A stretch of 64,000 nt of DNA from Bacillaceae bacterium (GTDB lineage Bacteria; Bacillota; Bacilli; Bacillales; Alkalibacillaceae): the NCBI GenBank assembly GCA_017656265.1, contig JACDOD010000002.1, forward strand, positions 216,810 through 280,809, given 5' to 3'. The position numbers and the translations under genes are program-made. Under the pieces are notes generated by a model. That model was given only the letters and a program-made list of their open reading frames with translations, searched no databases and was not told the DNA's origin. Each line of letters opens with the position of its first letter. Within the stretch, counting starts at the first letter, position 1. Shown here one piece after another: positions 1 to 9,268 of this stretch.

Positions 1-1
1 T

Positions 2-1577
<1,576 letters not shown>

Positions 1578-1579
1578 TG

Positions 1580-1657
1580 TTTAAGGTACCTGTCTTAAGG
1601 TACCTGCTCTCTTTAAAGTGCCAGTCCTTTGTCTTTAAGGTGCCTGTCACTTGTCGA
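1580..1657 (-). repeat. four degenerate tandem units ending in a dispersed-repeat copy
   Basis: Directly after hutG the sequence reads as four related units beginning TTTAAGGTACCTGTC, TTAAGGTACCTGCTC, TTTAAAGTGCCAGTC and TTTAAGGTGCCTGTC. The last unit (1639-1657) is a copy of the window-wide repeat GGTGCCTGTCACTTGTCGAA lacking the final A. The others look like decayed relatives. Orientation is opposite to the copies in the ars operon. Confidence 0.75.
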
Positions 1658-1713
1658 TTTATGTCAATTATCGAATGGTAAGTGATGTTGGTTATTCAGA
1701 CTGTAGATTACAT

Positions 1714-1750
1714 AAAAAAGCTGGAACGCTTAGCGGTTCCAGCTTTTTTT
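1714..1750 (+). terminator. rho-independent terminator after hutG
   Basis: Perfect stem AAAAAGCTGGAAC / GTTCCAGCTTTTT with an 8-base loop followed by a T run. The A-rich left flank means it could work in both directions. Confidence 0.88.
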
Positions 1751-2266
1751 ATGGAGACGTATGATGATCGAAGGGTACCTGGGGGATAAGTGATATGCAA
1801 AACTACTTCAAAATTGGAGATTCAAGTTAACAATCAGTCAGATTCAACCAGTTGAATAAACCGGTTATTCTTTATATGAGGGTGAAAGGGGTCGATACGT
1901 CTCCTTGTCTGGCAGGCTTTTTAACCTCGCCTGCTGCGTCTCTGACATCACCATACAGGTTCGTCGAAAGACGTGCACTTATTGATTATGTTATACCATG
2001 GTGCAAAAAAGAATGCGAATGCGTAAAATGCAAAAATTTTTGTCGAATGACCCTAGTTTTGTCAAAATTCTATAGGAATTTTGACAAAACTGAGCCCAAA
2101 AATGACAAAATTGCAGAATTTTTTAAAGAAAATTAACGTTGCTTAGTAAAGAAGTTCGACACGTTTCGTTTTCATTAGACAACAAAAAAGGACAAGAGAT
2201 TGCCAGTTTTTCAAAAGTAAGTGACAAGTAAGTCATGTAAATTATATGTAAAAAATCATTCACATA
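1751..2266. other. intergenic stretch without a supported gene
   Basis: No credible gene. A 94-codon frame (1852-2136, TTG start, no ribosome binding site, low-complexity lysine-rich end) runs through a perfect inverted repeat and is judged non-coding. The stretch holds the palindrome at 2055-2091 and several TGTCGAA/TTTGACAAAA words that resemble the long form of the dispersed repeat at 41588-41644, so it may be a decayed repeat island. Confidence 0.5.
2055..2091. repeat. perfect 16-bp inverted repeat
   Basis: Arms AGTTTTGTCAAAATTC and GAATTTTGACAAAACT match perfectly around the 5-base centre TATAG. No T run follows, so it is not a normal terminator. The arm word TTTTGACAAAACTGAGC resembles bases near 41590-41620 next to another repeat copy. 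Confidence 0.8.
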
Positions 2267-2295
2267 TTCAAATAACCATATGGTTATATTATAAT
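2267..2295 (+). promoter_or_regulatory. arsR promoter with ArsR operator
   Basis: TTCAAA (-35, 2267-2272), 17-base spacer, TATAAT (-10, 2290-2295). The spacer holds the perfect palindrome ATAACCATATGGTTAT (2272-2287), the kind of dyad bound by ArsR/SmtB repressors. Binding there would block RNA polymerase until arsenite or antimonite releases the repressor. The long leader to arsR carries a repeat copy. Confidence 0.75.
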
Positions 2296-2335
2296 GGGTT
2301 TGGTGATAAAATGATATGAATCATTTGACAAAAAC

Positions 2336-2360
2336 CGACAAGTGACAGGCACCTGTCGAA
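2336..2360 (+). repeat. dispersed repeat copy (long form with TGTCGAA tail)
   Basis: CGACAAGTGACAGGCACC followed by TGTCGAA, immediately before the arsR ribosome binding site. The same extended form occurs at 41620-41644. Confidence 0.85.
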
Positions 2361-2378
2361 GCGAGAGGTGGTGAGCAT

Positions 2379-2711
2379 ATGGAATTTGATGTGCTGGCAG
2401 GGAAAATGAAAGCATTGAGCGATCCCACACGCTTAAAAATTATTGCTCTGCTAAAGATGAGAAGTTGCTGTGTTTGTGAACTCGTACCTATATTTGGGAT
2501 TTCCCAGCCTGCAGTTTCAAAACATATGTTTCGGCTTAAATCTGCAGGTCTTGTGAAGGAAGAGCGTCAGGGAAAATGGGTGTTTTATTCTTTAAATGAA
2601 GATGTATTTCAGGAAATGGGCTTTGACCTTACCCGGCTGCCGGACCTTTCGCATGAGATAAAATCCATTGAAGAGCAAGGTATCAGTGTGCAATGTGAAA
2701 TACCCGAGTAA
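2379..2711 (+). CDS. arsR: ArsR-family arsenic-responsive repressor
   Basis: 110-residue winged-helix metalloregulator. The sensor motif CCVCEL (Cys30, Cys31, Cys33) sits in the DNA-recognition helix region, as in As(III)/Sb(III)-sensing ArsR proteins; the recognition helix is SQPAVSKHMFRLK and the wing KEERQGKWVFYSL. It should repress its own operon through the dyad at 2272-2287. ATG at 2379 follows GCGAGAGGTGGTG. It is the first gene of arsR-acr3-arsC-HIT; a repeat copy separates it from acr3. Confidence 0.93.
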   Translation: MEFDVLAGKMKALSDPTRLKIIALLKMRSCCVCELVPIFGISQPAVSKHMFRLKSAGLVKEERQGKWVFYSLNEDVFQEMGFDLTRLPDLSHEIKSIEEQGISVQCEIPE

Positions 2712-2722
2712 TGTAAAGATTT

Positions 2723-2742
2723 TTCGACAAGTGACAGCCACC
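2723..2742 (+). repeat. dispersed repeat copy between arsR and acr3
   Basis: TTCGACAAGTGACAGCCACC, one base different from consensus, same orientation as the other ars copies. It starts about 11 bases after the arsR stop. Confidence 0.85.
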
Positions 2743-2836
2743 ATAAAAGAAGGCAACCCAAGGGAAGGGTGGCTAGAGATGATGTGCCAGAAAAGAATCA
2801 GAAAAGACACCAGATGAAGTGGGAAGGATGATTAAT

Positions 2837-3898
2837 ATGGCTAAACCAATTGCAAAGAAGCTGTCGTTTTTGGATAGATACTTGACCTTATGGATATTTG
2901 CAGCCATGGCGTCAGGAATTATCATCGGTAATCTATCTCCACAATTTGTAGACTTTCTAAATGAGTTCCAAATTGGCACAACGTCCATTCCGATTGCTAT
3001 CGGGCTGATTATCATGATGTATCCTCCCCTGGCTAAAGTAAAATATGAAAAGCTAGGGGAAGTGTTCAAGGATGTTAAGATCCTGGGGTTATCCTTATTT
3101 CAGAACTGGGTGATCGGTCCAACCCTTATGTTTGTTCTGGCCATTATCTTTTTGCGTGATTATCCCGAGTATATGGTTGGACTGATTATTATCGGGCTCG
3201 CTCGCTGTATAGCGATGGTCATAGTCTGGAATGACCTTTCAAAGGGAAGTACGGAGTATGCAGCAGGTCTGGTTGCGTTTAACTCTATTTTTCAGGTCTT
3301 TTTTTATTCCGTTTACACCTACTTATTTGTCACGCTGTTCCCGAAATGGCTTGGATTGGAAAGCATGGTTATTGACATTTCTATGGCGGAAGTGGCTAAA
3401 AGTGTCCTTATCTATTTAGGGATTCCGTTCATTGCGGGCATGATTACCCGGTTTGCGTTTGTCAAAACAAAAGGCCATAACTGGTATGAAACAAAATTTG
3501 TTCCAAAAATTAGCCCTCTAACCCTTGTAGCACTTTTATTTACGATTGTTGTAATGTTTTCACTGAAAGCTGATATGATTGTAGAACTGCCACTTGATGT
3601 AGTTCGAATTGCGATTCCGCTGCTTATTTACTTTGTGGTAATGTTTTTCATTTCATTCTTTATGGGTAAAAAAGCAGGTGCGGATTACTCTGTCAGCACT
3701 ACGCTATCGTTTACCGCAGCCAGCAACAACTTTGAATTGGCCATTGCGGTTGCCATTGGAGTATTTGGCATCCATTCAGGCGCTGCCTTTGCTGCAGTCA
3801 TTGGGCCGCTGGTAGAAGTGCCGGTAATGATTGCACTGGTAAATGTAGCGTTGTGGCTGCAGCGCAAATATTTTTCGACAAGTGACAGGCACATTTAA
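2837..3898 (+). CDS. acr3: Acr3-type arsenite efflux permease
   Basis: Acr3 (often annotated ArsB) arsenite/H+ antiporter of the BART superfamily, about 353 residues with ten predicted membrane spans, exporting As(III) made by ArsC. Hallmarks are [15 protein letters not shown] with the essential Cys (about 124) and the C-terminal [13 protein letters not shown] segment with the conserved Glu. ATG 2837 is chosen because GGAAGG lies 9 bases upstream; GTG 2819 and ATG 2828 are less well placed. Odd feature: the last codons (FSTSDRHI, stop) are encoded by a copy of the dispersed repeat at 3874-3892, so the native C-terminus has been replaced. Confidence 0.94.
   Translation: MAKPIAKKLSFLDRYLTLWIFAAMASGIIIGNLSPQFVDFLNEFQIGTTSIPIAIGLIIMMYPPLAKVKYEKLGEVFKDVKILGLSLFQNWVIGPTLMFVLAIIFLRDYPEYMVGLIIIGLARCIAMVIVWNDLSKGSTEYAAGLVAFNSIFQVFFYSVYTYLFVTLFPKWLGLESMVIDISMAEVAKSVLIYLGIPFIAGMITRFAFVKTKGHNWYETKFVPKISPLTLVALLFTIVVMFSLKADMIVELPLDVVRIAIPLLIYFVVMFFISFFMGKKAGADYSVSTTLSFTAASNNFELAIAVAIGVFGIHSGAAFAAVIGPLVEVPVMIALVNVALWLQRKYFSTSDRHI
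3874..3892 (+). repeat. dispersed repeat copy inside the 3' end of acr3
   Basis: TTCGACAAGTGACAGGCAC, in frame within acr3, supplies its last residues; the stop TAA follows 3 bases later. Confidence 0.88.
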
Positions 3899-3950
3899 CG
3901 AGGGTTGGCAGGTAGACAATAGGCTCAATCCCTTCAGGCCAACAAGACCA

Positions 3951-3970
3951 TTCGACAAGTGACAGGCACC
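3951..3970 (+). repeat. dispersed repeat copy between acr3 and arsC
   Basis: Exact TTCGACAAGTGACAGGCACC, first of two copies 56 bases apart in the acr3-arsC gap. Confidence 0.9.
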
Positions 3971-4006
3971 GCCTGGGGAAAGCGCACAAAATAAATGCAA
4001 ATTTCA

Positions 4007-4026
4007 TTCGACAAGTGACAGGCACC
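4007..4026 (+). repeat. dispersed repeat copy just before arsC
   Basis: Exact TTCGACAAGTGACAGGCACC ending 14 bases before the arsC ribosome binding site. Confidence 0.9.
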
Positions 4027-4053
4027 ACTTGATTCATGAAAGGGGAGTATTTA

Positions 4054-4500
4054 ATGAAGAAGCCGGTTATTTATTTTCTGTGTACGGGGAATTCATGCAG
4101 GAGCCAGATGGCGGAAGGCTGGGCGAAACATCTGGCTGGGGATCAAGCAGAGGTCTACAGTGCAGGTGTGGAAACTCATGGCCTTAATCCCCGTGCTGTG
4201 GAAGCCATGAAACAGGCCGGAGTAGACATCAGCGGACACCAATCAGAACTCATTGATCTGGATTTGTTAAAGCGGGCAGATTATGTTATTACACTGTGCG
4301 GGGACGCCAATGACAAATGTCCGACAACACCACCTCACGTCAACCGCATGCACTGGGGATTTGAAGACCCTGCAAAAGCTACGGGTACAGAAGAAGAAAT
4401 TATGATAAAATTTAAAGAAGTACGTGATCAAATCAAGAACCGCATTGAGACGTTCTTAAAAAATGAATTCGAAATGTGGGGGTTTGAATGCGAAAAATAA
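4054..4500 (+). CDS. arsC: thioredoxin-coupled arsenate reductase
   Basis: Arsenate reductase of the low-molecular-weight tyrosine phosphatase fold (B. subtilis/S. aureus ArsC type), 148 residues; reduces As(V) to As(III) for export by Acr3. The phosphate-binding loop CTGNSCR gives catalytic Cys10 and Arg16; the redox relay pair is Cys81 and Cys88 in LCGDANDKC; the general-acid Asp is in FEDPAKA. ATG 4054 has AGGGGAG 6 bases upstream; the ATG at 4036 overlaps that site and is rejected. Its end overlaps the next gene by 13 bases. Confidence 0.95.
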   Translation: MKKPVIYFLCTGNSCRSQMAEGWAKHLAGDQAEVYSAGVETHGLNPRAVEAMKQAGVDISGHQSELIDLDLLKRADYVITLCGDANDKCPTTPPHVNRMHWGFEDPAKATGTEEEIMIKFKEVRDQIKNRIETFLKNEFEMWGFECEK

Positions 4501-4979
4501 AATTATCAAATGGCAAGGTAGTGGAGGTAGAGTGTCTGAGCTGTGCAATTGTAAGCGGGAACGTGGAGCCTGATGGAGGGACCATAGTGGAGTCAGCCCA
4601 TTTCCATGCCCATCAGGATGTGGCGTACCCCATTAAAGGGCTAGTCATATTAGCCTCCAAACGTCATATTAAAACCTTTGACCAGCTCACAGATGAAGAA
4701 GCGGCAGACTACATCCAGATTCTTCGCAAAATCAGGGAAGCTCAGCGAAACGTATTGGGAATCGAGAGTGTGTACTATTTTTACAACGAAGATACCACCC
4801 ATCATTTTCACACCTGGATGGTTCCCCGTTATGAGTGGATGTATGAATTTGGCCGCTCAGTGGAATCAGTCCGTCCGGTTCTGCTCCACGCAAGAGAACA
4901 TATGAATGGTGAACAACATGTTCAGGAAGTCAGAAAATCCATTCAGCTGCTGCAAAAAGAATTACAGGCAGCGCCATAA
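4488..4979 (+). CDS. HIT-like (histidine triad) protein in the ars operon
   Basis: 163-residue protein of the HIT superfamily, which act as nucleotide hydrolases or transferases. Seen: [17 protein letters not shown] (typical HIT helix entry) and the triad region [11 protein letters not shown]. In the canonical HxHxH spacing the first His would be Thr104, with His106 and His108 kept, so the triad is partly degenerate. Start ATG 4488 lies inside arsC (13-base overlap), implying translational coupling, and a terminator follows directly. No arsenic role is known to me for this family; function is open. Confidence 0.75.
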   Translation: MRKIKLSNGKVVEVECLSCAIVSGNVEPDGGTIVESAHFHAHQDVAYPIKGLVILASKRHIKTFDQLTDEEAADYIQILRKIREAQRNVLGIESVYYFYNEDTTHHFHTWMVPRYEWMYEFGRSVESVRPVLLHAREHMNGEQHVQEVRKSIQLLQKELQAAP

Positions 4980-4982
4980 AAA

Positions 4983-5020
4983 GAATCGACATCCCTTTTG
5001 ATCGGGATGTCGATTTTTTG
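4983..5020 (+). terminator. terminator of the ars operon
   Basis: Stem AATCGACATCCC / GGGATGTCGATT, 8-base loop, followed by TTTTTG. Ends arsR-acr3-arsC-HIT. Confidence 0.9.
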
Positions 5021-5096
5021 TATACGGGTGGCATCAGTCTAATGGTCTCTATTATTTTTTACATGAGCCAACGAATTCTAATTCACACAAAACCAC

Positions 5097-6173
5097 TTAT
5101 CGCTCTCTTGCCACTACACCATTATGAACTTTAATATATCCATGCTGCAAAATGTCAAAACCGTTTTCGTAAATATACAGTCCCATTTGCTCGACGGTCA
5201 TAAGTTCCCGGTACGTATGGTTCATCACATCAGCCATAATGTGATAATACAGGCGAGAGCGTACCTGGTTCCGCGGGGTCGTAAAGATTGCATAGCCGCC
5301 AGGTTTTAAAAAACGCCGATGCCAGTCCACAACCTCAGGCTTATAGTCATCAGGAAAATGCTCAAGCAAGCCCACAGACAGGACAATATCAAACTCCTTT
5401 CCGTACGTTAAATTGCGGATATCTTCCACCACATATTCAATCTGAAAATCATCTTTATAATAGACTTTCGGTTGTCCAGTGGCAGGGTTTTCTCCTAAAA
5501 ACGGATAGCTGTCTGGAAATTCCTCAAACCGTGTTGTTTTACAGTACTCATCATAATCGACCAGCACGACTTCAGCGCCTGGATACATCGCAGCAAGCTG
5601 CATGGCCTCATATCCTTCAGCCGCACCCAGAAATAAAATTTTTGGCTTCTCCACGTCCAGCCCTTCAAATAGGGCACGCTTGCCCCTGGGATCCCAGATG
5701 CCATCTTCAATTCGATGGGCATAATTCCACAGGTGAATCCGCACCATATCCCCGAGGGCTGACTTAATTTCTCCAGGCTTAAACTGCTTTAGGCTCCGCA
5801 TAAACTGTTTCTTGCTTTTATCCAGTTCAGCCGGAACATCCTTAACGAACCATTCATGAAACGCTTTGTTAAAAAATTGCCAGGATGTGTGAGGGTCCAT
5901 ATCCTTGCCCTCTTGTTCTTCCCACTCCAGGCGGTCCCGGGAAAATTTTTTGACCTCATAAGGCTTCCCGACGTCATCCCATGTCAACAGCGACCAGTCC
6001 CGCACCGTGTTTAGCCGGACAAATTTGTTGTATTCTTTTTCCGAAAAATTCGGGCGCAATTCAGCACGAAAACTGCTGTGAAGGCGGGTGGAACCGATGT
6101 CCTCCTCGGTATAAAGGGGATTCGGATTCTCATTCCATAAGTTTTCAGCACCAGCCGGTTCGACTTTCGACAT
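5097..6173 (-). CDS. class I SAM-dependent methyltransferase
   Basis: 358-residue protein. A roughly 170-residue N-terminal region of unknown function precedes a Rossmann methyltransferase domain: motif I ILFLGAAEGYEAM (about 179-191), VVLVDYDE (end of strand 2, binds the SAM ribose), DIVLSVGLLEHF and FLKPGGYAIFTTP. Substrate is not deducible. Start ATG at 6173 (protein MSKVEPAG) follows AGGAGTGGTGAG; the longer frame to 6518 enters the feo promoter and is rejected. Single gene, divergent from feoA. Confidence 0.8.
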   Translation of the reverse strand: MSKVEPAGAENLWNENPNPLYTEEDIGSTRLHSSFRAELRPNFSEKEYNKFVRLNTVRDWSLLTWDDVGKPYEVKKFSRDRLEWEEQEGKDMDPHTSWQFFNKAFHEWFVKDVPAELDKSKKQFMRSLKQFKPGEIKSALGDMVRIHLWNYAHRIEDGIWDPRGKRALFEGLDVEKPKILFLGAAEGYEAMQLAAMYPGAEVVLVDYDEYCKTTRFEEFPDSYPFLGENPATGQPKVYYKDDFQIEYVVEDIRNLTYGKEFDIVLSVGLLEHFPDDYKPEVVDWHRRFLKPGGYAIFTTPRNQVRSRLYYHIMADVMNHTYRELMTVEQMGLYIYENGFDILQHGYIKVHNGVVARER

Positions 6174-6330
6174 CTCACCACTCCTAATAGTCAGAATATT
6201 TATTCTATTATATACGTATATGAAAGCGCTCACAATATAAATGCTGCAATATCTGGAAATGATGAGCGACATGTCTGGCAACTCACAATGGAAAGTGGAT
6301 TTTTGATACATGGTAGCGAAGTAGGAAGGT

Positions 6331-6360
6331 TTACAAATATATAGGGTAGGGGGTATAATA
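6331..6360 (+). promoter_or_regulatory. promoter of the feo operon
   Basis: TTTACA (-35, 6331-6336), 18-base spacer, TATAAT (-10, 6355-6360), immediately upstream of a Fur box. Confidence 0.7.
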
Positions 6361-6373
6361 AAAACAAAACCAT

Positions 6374-6388
6374 TGATAATGATTTTCA
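6374..6388 (+). promoter_or_regulatory. Fur box upstream of feoA
   Basis: TGATAATGATTTTCA matches the Bacillus 7-1-7 Fur consensus (TGATAATnATTATCA) in 14 of 15 positions and lies over the expected transcription start. Predicts iron-repressed expression of feoAB. Confidence 0.85.
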
Positions 6389-6428
6389 ATAGAGGTTGTT
6401 GAACGTTATGGATAAGGAGAGGGACGGC

Positions 6429-6656
6429 ATGAATCTCTTTGACATAAAAGAAGGAGAAAAAGTGACCATTATCAGCATGAACGGACTCCATGACAGTGTT
6501 CGCCGCCGTTTGCAGCATTTAGGGCTAATGGAAGGTTCAGAAATTTGCTATCAATGCAAGGTTCCCTTTGGCGGACCATGTATTCTGGCAACAGAGAATC
6601 AAAAAATTGGGATTCGCCGGAAGGATGCCGCCTGTATACAGGTGAGGAAATCATGA
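6429..6656 (+). CDS. feoA: ferrous iron transport protein A
   Basis: 75-residue cytoplasmic SH3-like FeoA, accessory to the FeoB Fe2+ permease. Typical pattern: short beta-rich protein with RRRLQHLGLMEGSEI followed by FGGPCIL and a basic C-terminus. ATG 6429 is chosen because AAGGAGAGGG (6414-6423) is correctly spaced; upstream in-frame starts at 6396 and 6408 lack this. Ends in an ATGA overlap with feoB. Confidence 0.92.
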   Translation: MNLFDIKEGEKVTIISMNGLHDSVRRRLQHLGLMEGSEICYQCKVPFGGPCILATENQKIGIRRKDAACIQVRKS

Positions 6657-8647
6657 TAACCTATGCGCTATTTGGAAATCCCAATACAGGGAAAACATCA
6701 TTGTTTAATCAATTGACCGGATCTTATCAGACTGTGGGAAACTGGGCTGGTGTCACGGTCGAAAAAAAGATCGGAAAACTTAAAGGAAACCAGGGAGAAC
6801 TCATTGACCTTCCTGGCATATATACCCTTAATCCTTTATCTGAAGATGAAACGGTTGCGATGAACTTTCTGCTGCAGGAGTCTTTTGAAGGTGCCGTCAA
6901 TATTGTGGATGCATCCCATCTGGAAAAAAATTTGCGTTTAACCGTGCAGCTTTTGGAGTTTGGCAGACCGCTCGTCATTGGCTTAAACATGATAGATGTA
7001 GCCAGACGACGGGGCATTCATATCGATGTTGTAAAGCTTGGGAAAGAACTTGGTGCCCCTGTCATTCCCATTATTGCCCGAAGCGGACAGGGCTTAGATC
7101 AGCTTCAGACATCTCTGGCACAACTATCGGATAAGTCTAACCGGGCTCTGAAGCTAAACTATGGAGATGCTGTAGAACAGGCAATCGAAAACATCGAGGC
7201 AAATATACCTGATGATACCCATAACCGCCGCTGGCTTGCTCTTCAATTTTTGGAAGGGAATCCGATTGTTGAAAAATATTTATCTGAAAAGGTATCGCTA
7301 GATGATTTAAATAGTTTTAAACAGCAGGCAGAAAAACTGCTGAATGGGCGATCTTTATATCAGCATATCCAAACGGTTCGTCATCAGTATGTTCAAGATG
7401 TGATTAGAAATACGGTCCAACAAGGGGACACTGCTCATAAGATCCCCCTTTCGGAACTGCTGGATCATGTGTTTACCCATCGGATTTTTGGTATTCCTAT
7501 TTTTCTTGGACTCATGTTTCTGATTTTTCAATTTACGTTTGACTGGCTGGGTACGCCCTTATCGGATGCACTGGATACCTTTTTTGCCGGACCGCTGACA
7601 GGGTGGCTGGAAGGACTTCTTGGAGCTATGGATACCACCGTATTTATTCATCGGTTAATCATCGATGGGATTGTTGCAGGTGTAGGCGGGGTACTTGTGT
7701 TCGTCCCGCAGATTTTCATTTTGTTTTTCTTCATTTCAATGATAGAAGATTCGGGTTACATGGCCCGGGTAGCCTTGCTGATGGATCGCATGATGGAGAA
7801 AATCGGGCTGAACGGAAAAGCCTTTATTCCAATGATTATTGGTTTTGGCTGTAATGTCCCAGCCGTAATGGCAACGAGAAGTATTGAACAACCAAAGGAA
7901 CGGCTGATTACCATGCTGCTGTCCCCGCTGATGTCCTGTTCAGCCCGGCTGCCAGTTTATGCTTTGTTTGCTGGTGCTTTTTTTGCCGAGAATCAGGGAA
8001 TCGTAGTCCTATCCCTCTATGTGCTGGGAATTGTCCTAGCCTTTGCACTGGCTAAACTGCTGTCATCAACGATTTTGAGAAATGAAGGGTCTTTTTTTGT
8101 GGTAGAATTGCCGCCATATCATGCGCCGCAGGTAAGATCTTTAATTCGTAGCACCTGGGAAAAAGGGAAAGGCTTTATCAAAAAAGCAGGTACCATTATT
8201 TTTGCAGGAACTGTTTTTATTTGGCTGTTATCATATAGCGGACCAACTGGCATGGATGTATCGATTGATGAAAGTTTTCTGGCAGTGGCAGGTCAATGGA
8301 TTGCCCCCCTTTTAGCCCCCATTGGTTTTGGTACGTGGGAGGCTGGAGTTGCGTTAATGACAGGTGCCCTGGCTAAGGAAGTCATTATATCCACGATGAA
8401 CATCATTTATTTTGTTCCAGACGTGGATACCCTTAAGGGAGTGATTATGGCCAGCTTCACATCACTTCAGGCATACAGTTTTATGGCATTTGTGCTTCTG
8501 TATATGCCATGTATTGCCACCGTAGCAGTCATTCGAAAAGAGTCCCATTCCCTGAAATGGACGCTCTTTTCTCTCGTGTACGGGCTCGTTCTGGCCTATC
8601 TGGTATCCCTGGTGATTTATCAAGTTGGACAACTGCTAGGATTTTAA
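6653..8647 (+). CDS. feoB: ferrous iron transport GTPase/permease FeoB
   Basis: 664-residue Fe2+ importer. The N-terminal G domain shows G1 GNPNTGKTS (8-16), G3 DLPGIY and G4 NMID, followed by a helical spacer and a polytopic membrane domain with the two gate repeats (GFGCNVPAVMATRS and the later GTWEAGVAL region). Start ATG 6653 overlaps the feoA stop (ATGA) and is preceded by GGTGAGGAAA; longer frames run back through feoA. Iron limitation through Fur should induce it. Confidence 0.96.
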   Translation: MITYALFGNPNTGKTSLFNQLTGSYQTVGNWAGVTVEKKIGKLKGNQGELIDLPGIYTLNPLSEDETVAMNFLLQESFEGAVNIVDASHLEKNLRLTVQLLEFGRPLVIGLNMIDVARRRGIHIDVVKLGKELGAPVIPIIARSGQGLDQLQTSLAQLSDKSNRALKLNYGDAVEQAIENIEANIPDDTHNRRWLALQFLEGNPIVEKYLSEKVSLDDLNSFKQQAEKLLNGRSLYQHIQTVRHQYVQDVIRNTVQQGDTAHKIPLSELLDHVFTHRIFGIPIFLGLMFLIFQFTFDWLGTPLSDALDTFFAGPLTGWLEGLLGAMDTTVFIHRLIIDGIVAGVGGVLVFVPQIFILFFFISMIEDSGYMARVALLMDRMMEKIGLNGKAFIPMIIGFGCNVPAVMATRSIEQPKERLITMLLSPLMSCSARLPVYALFAGAFFAENQGIVVLSLYVLGIVLAFALAKLLSSTILRNEGSFFVVELPPYHAPQVRSLIRSTWEKGKGFIKKAGTIIFAGTVFIWLLSYSGPTGMDVSIDESFLAVAGQWIAPLLAPIGFGTWEAGVALMTGALAKEVIISTMNIIYFVPDVDTLKGVIMASFTSLQAYSFMAFVLLYMPCIATVAVIRKESHSLKWTLFSLVYGLVLAYLVSLVIYQVGQLLGF

Positions 8648-8666
8648 AAGAGAAGAGGGTTTTTAA

Positions 8667-8897
8667 ATGTTCATCAGTATTTTCCTTGGGGTTATGATAT
8701 TCGGATATGCAGCCTGGCACTTGTACCGGTTCTGGAAAAAGAGCCGTGAGGAAGGGCCCTGTGGAACCTGTTCATTAAAAGCCAGCTGTCAGTCCGGCTG
8801 TTCCATTGTTCCTCCAGAAAAAAGACAGGAATATTTGAAGAAGATGAAAAAGGAAAAAAAGAGCAGAAAGAACCTTGACATCCTGCTCATTACTTGA
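8667..8897 (+). CDS. FeoB-associated Cys-rich membrane protein
   Basis: 76-residue protein: one N-terminal membrane helix (about 1-18), then a Cys cluster CGTC-x6-CQSGC and a very basic tail. This matches the small FeoB-associated Cys-rich proteins found after feoB in Firmicutes, thought to help Fe2+ transfer. AGAAGAGGG precedes ATG 8667, 19 bases after feoB. Confidence 0.85.
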   Translation: MFISIFLGVMIFGYAAWHLYRFWKKSREEGPCGTCSLKASCQSGCSIVPPEKRQEYLKKMKKEKKSRKNLDILLIT

Positions 8898-8940
8898 TTA
8901 TATATAGGCAATCCATGTTAGGAGGAAATTTGTTTGAAAG

Positions 8941-9170
8941 TCGTTGTTCTTAACTGACTAAATGAATTGAATTAGGCTTTGCTACTCCCGATATGTCCCT
9001 GTAAAAATTTGTGCAGCAAGGACAAGGTCTTTCTATGCCCAAAACAGGTGAAGGGCTTTAGGAAGGGACCGGTTTTTGGACAAAGCTATGGTTAAGAACA
9101 GCGGTAAGTTCCATTGATCTTAAAAAATCTAGTTTGCGTCATGGTACCGTGCTGTTTTGCACGGTTTTTT
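8941..9170 (+). ncRNA. candidate structured RNA, family not recognised
   Basis: A closed multibranch fold can be drawn by eye. P1: 8941-8954 pairs with 9091-9104 (14 pairs, core TGTTCTTAAC/GTTAAGAACA plus two G-U). P2: GGCTTTG 8975-8981 with CAAAGCT 9081-9087. P3: TGTCC 8994-8998 with GGACA 9020-9024, plus CTG/CAG inside. P4: GGTC 9026-9029 with GACC 9067-9070 and GCCC 9037-9040 with GGGC 9053-9056, loop AAAACAGGTGAA. A terminator follows at 9146-9170. It does not match any riboswitch class I can recall. It could be a leader for the methyltransferase at 9269 or a free RNA. AGGAGG at 8921-8926 before a TTG and a 7-codon frame ending inside P1 is also present. Confidence 0.55.
9146..9170 (+). 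terminator. terminator closing the structured RNA
   Basis: Stem ACCGTGC / GCACGGT, 6-base loop, then TTTTT. The 5' side TGGTACCGTG resembles the T-box core UGGNACCGCG, but other T-box parts were not found. Confidence 0.75.
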
Positions 9171-9199
9171 CACGCTTTAATAAATTTCTGACACCTTTT

Positions 9200-9243
9200 A
9201 GACAGGGATGGAACAAATGCTGTTCTGTTCCTGTCTTTTTTTA
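9200..9243 (+). terminator. second hairpin with T run before the methyltransferase
   Basis: Imperfect stem of AGACAGGGATGGAACA with TGTTCTGTTCCTGTCT (several G-U pairs), then eight T. It ends 26 bases before ATG 9269, so the gene either has a start point downstream or is read through an attenuator. Confidence 0.6.
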
Positions 9244-9268
9244 AAATGAATGAGGAGGATCAGTTCAA

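Noticed and set aside
1852..2136. 94-codon + strand frame
   Set aside because: TTG start without ribosome binding site, spans a perfect inverted repeat, low-complexity translation.
5288..5767. 159-codon + strand frame opposite the methyltransferase
   Set aside because: Shadow of the minus-strand gene, composition rich in His/Pro/Gln, no start signal.
9135..9170. T-box riboswitch suggested by TGGTACCGTG leading into a terminator
   Set aside because: Only the core-like word is present; no Stem I AGTA/specifier features or AGAGAG region can be found upstream, so it is treated as part of an unassigned RNA.
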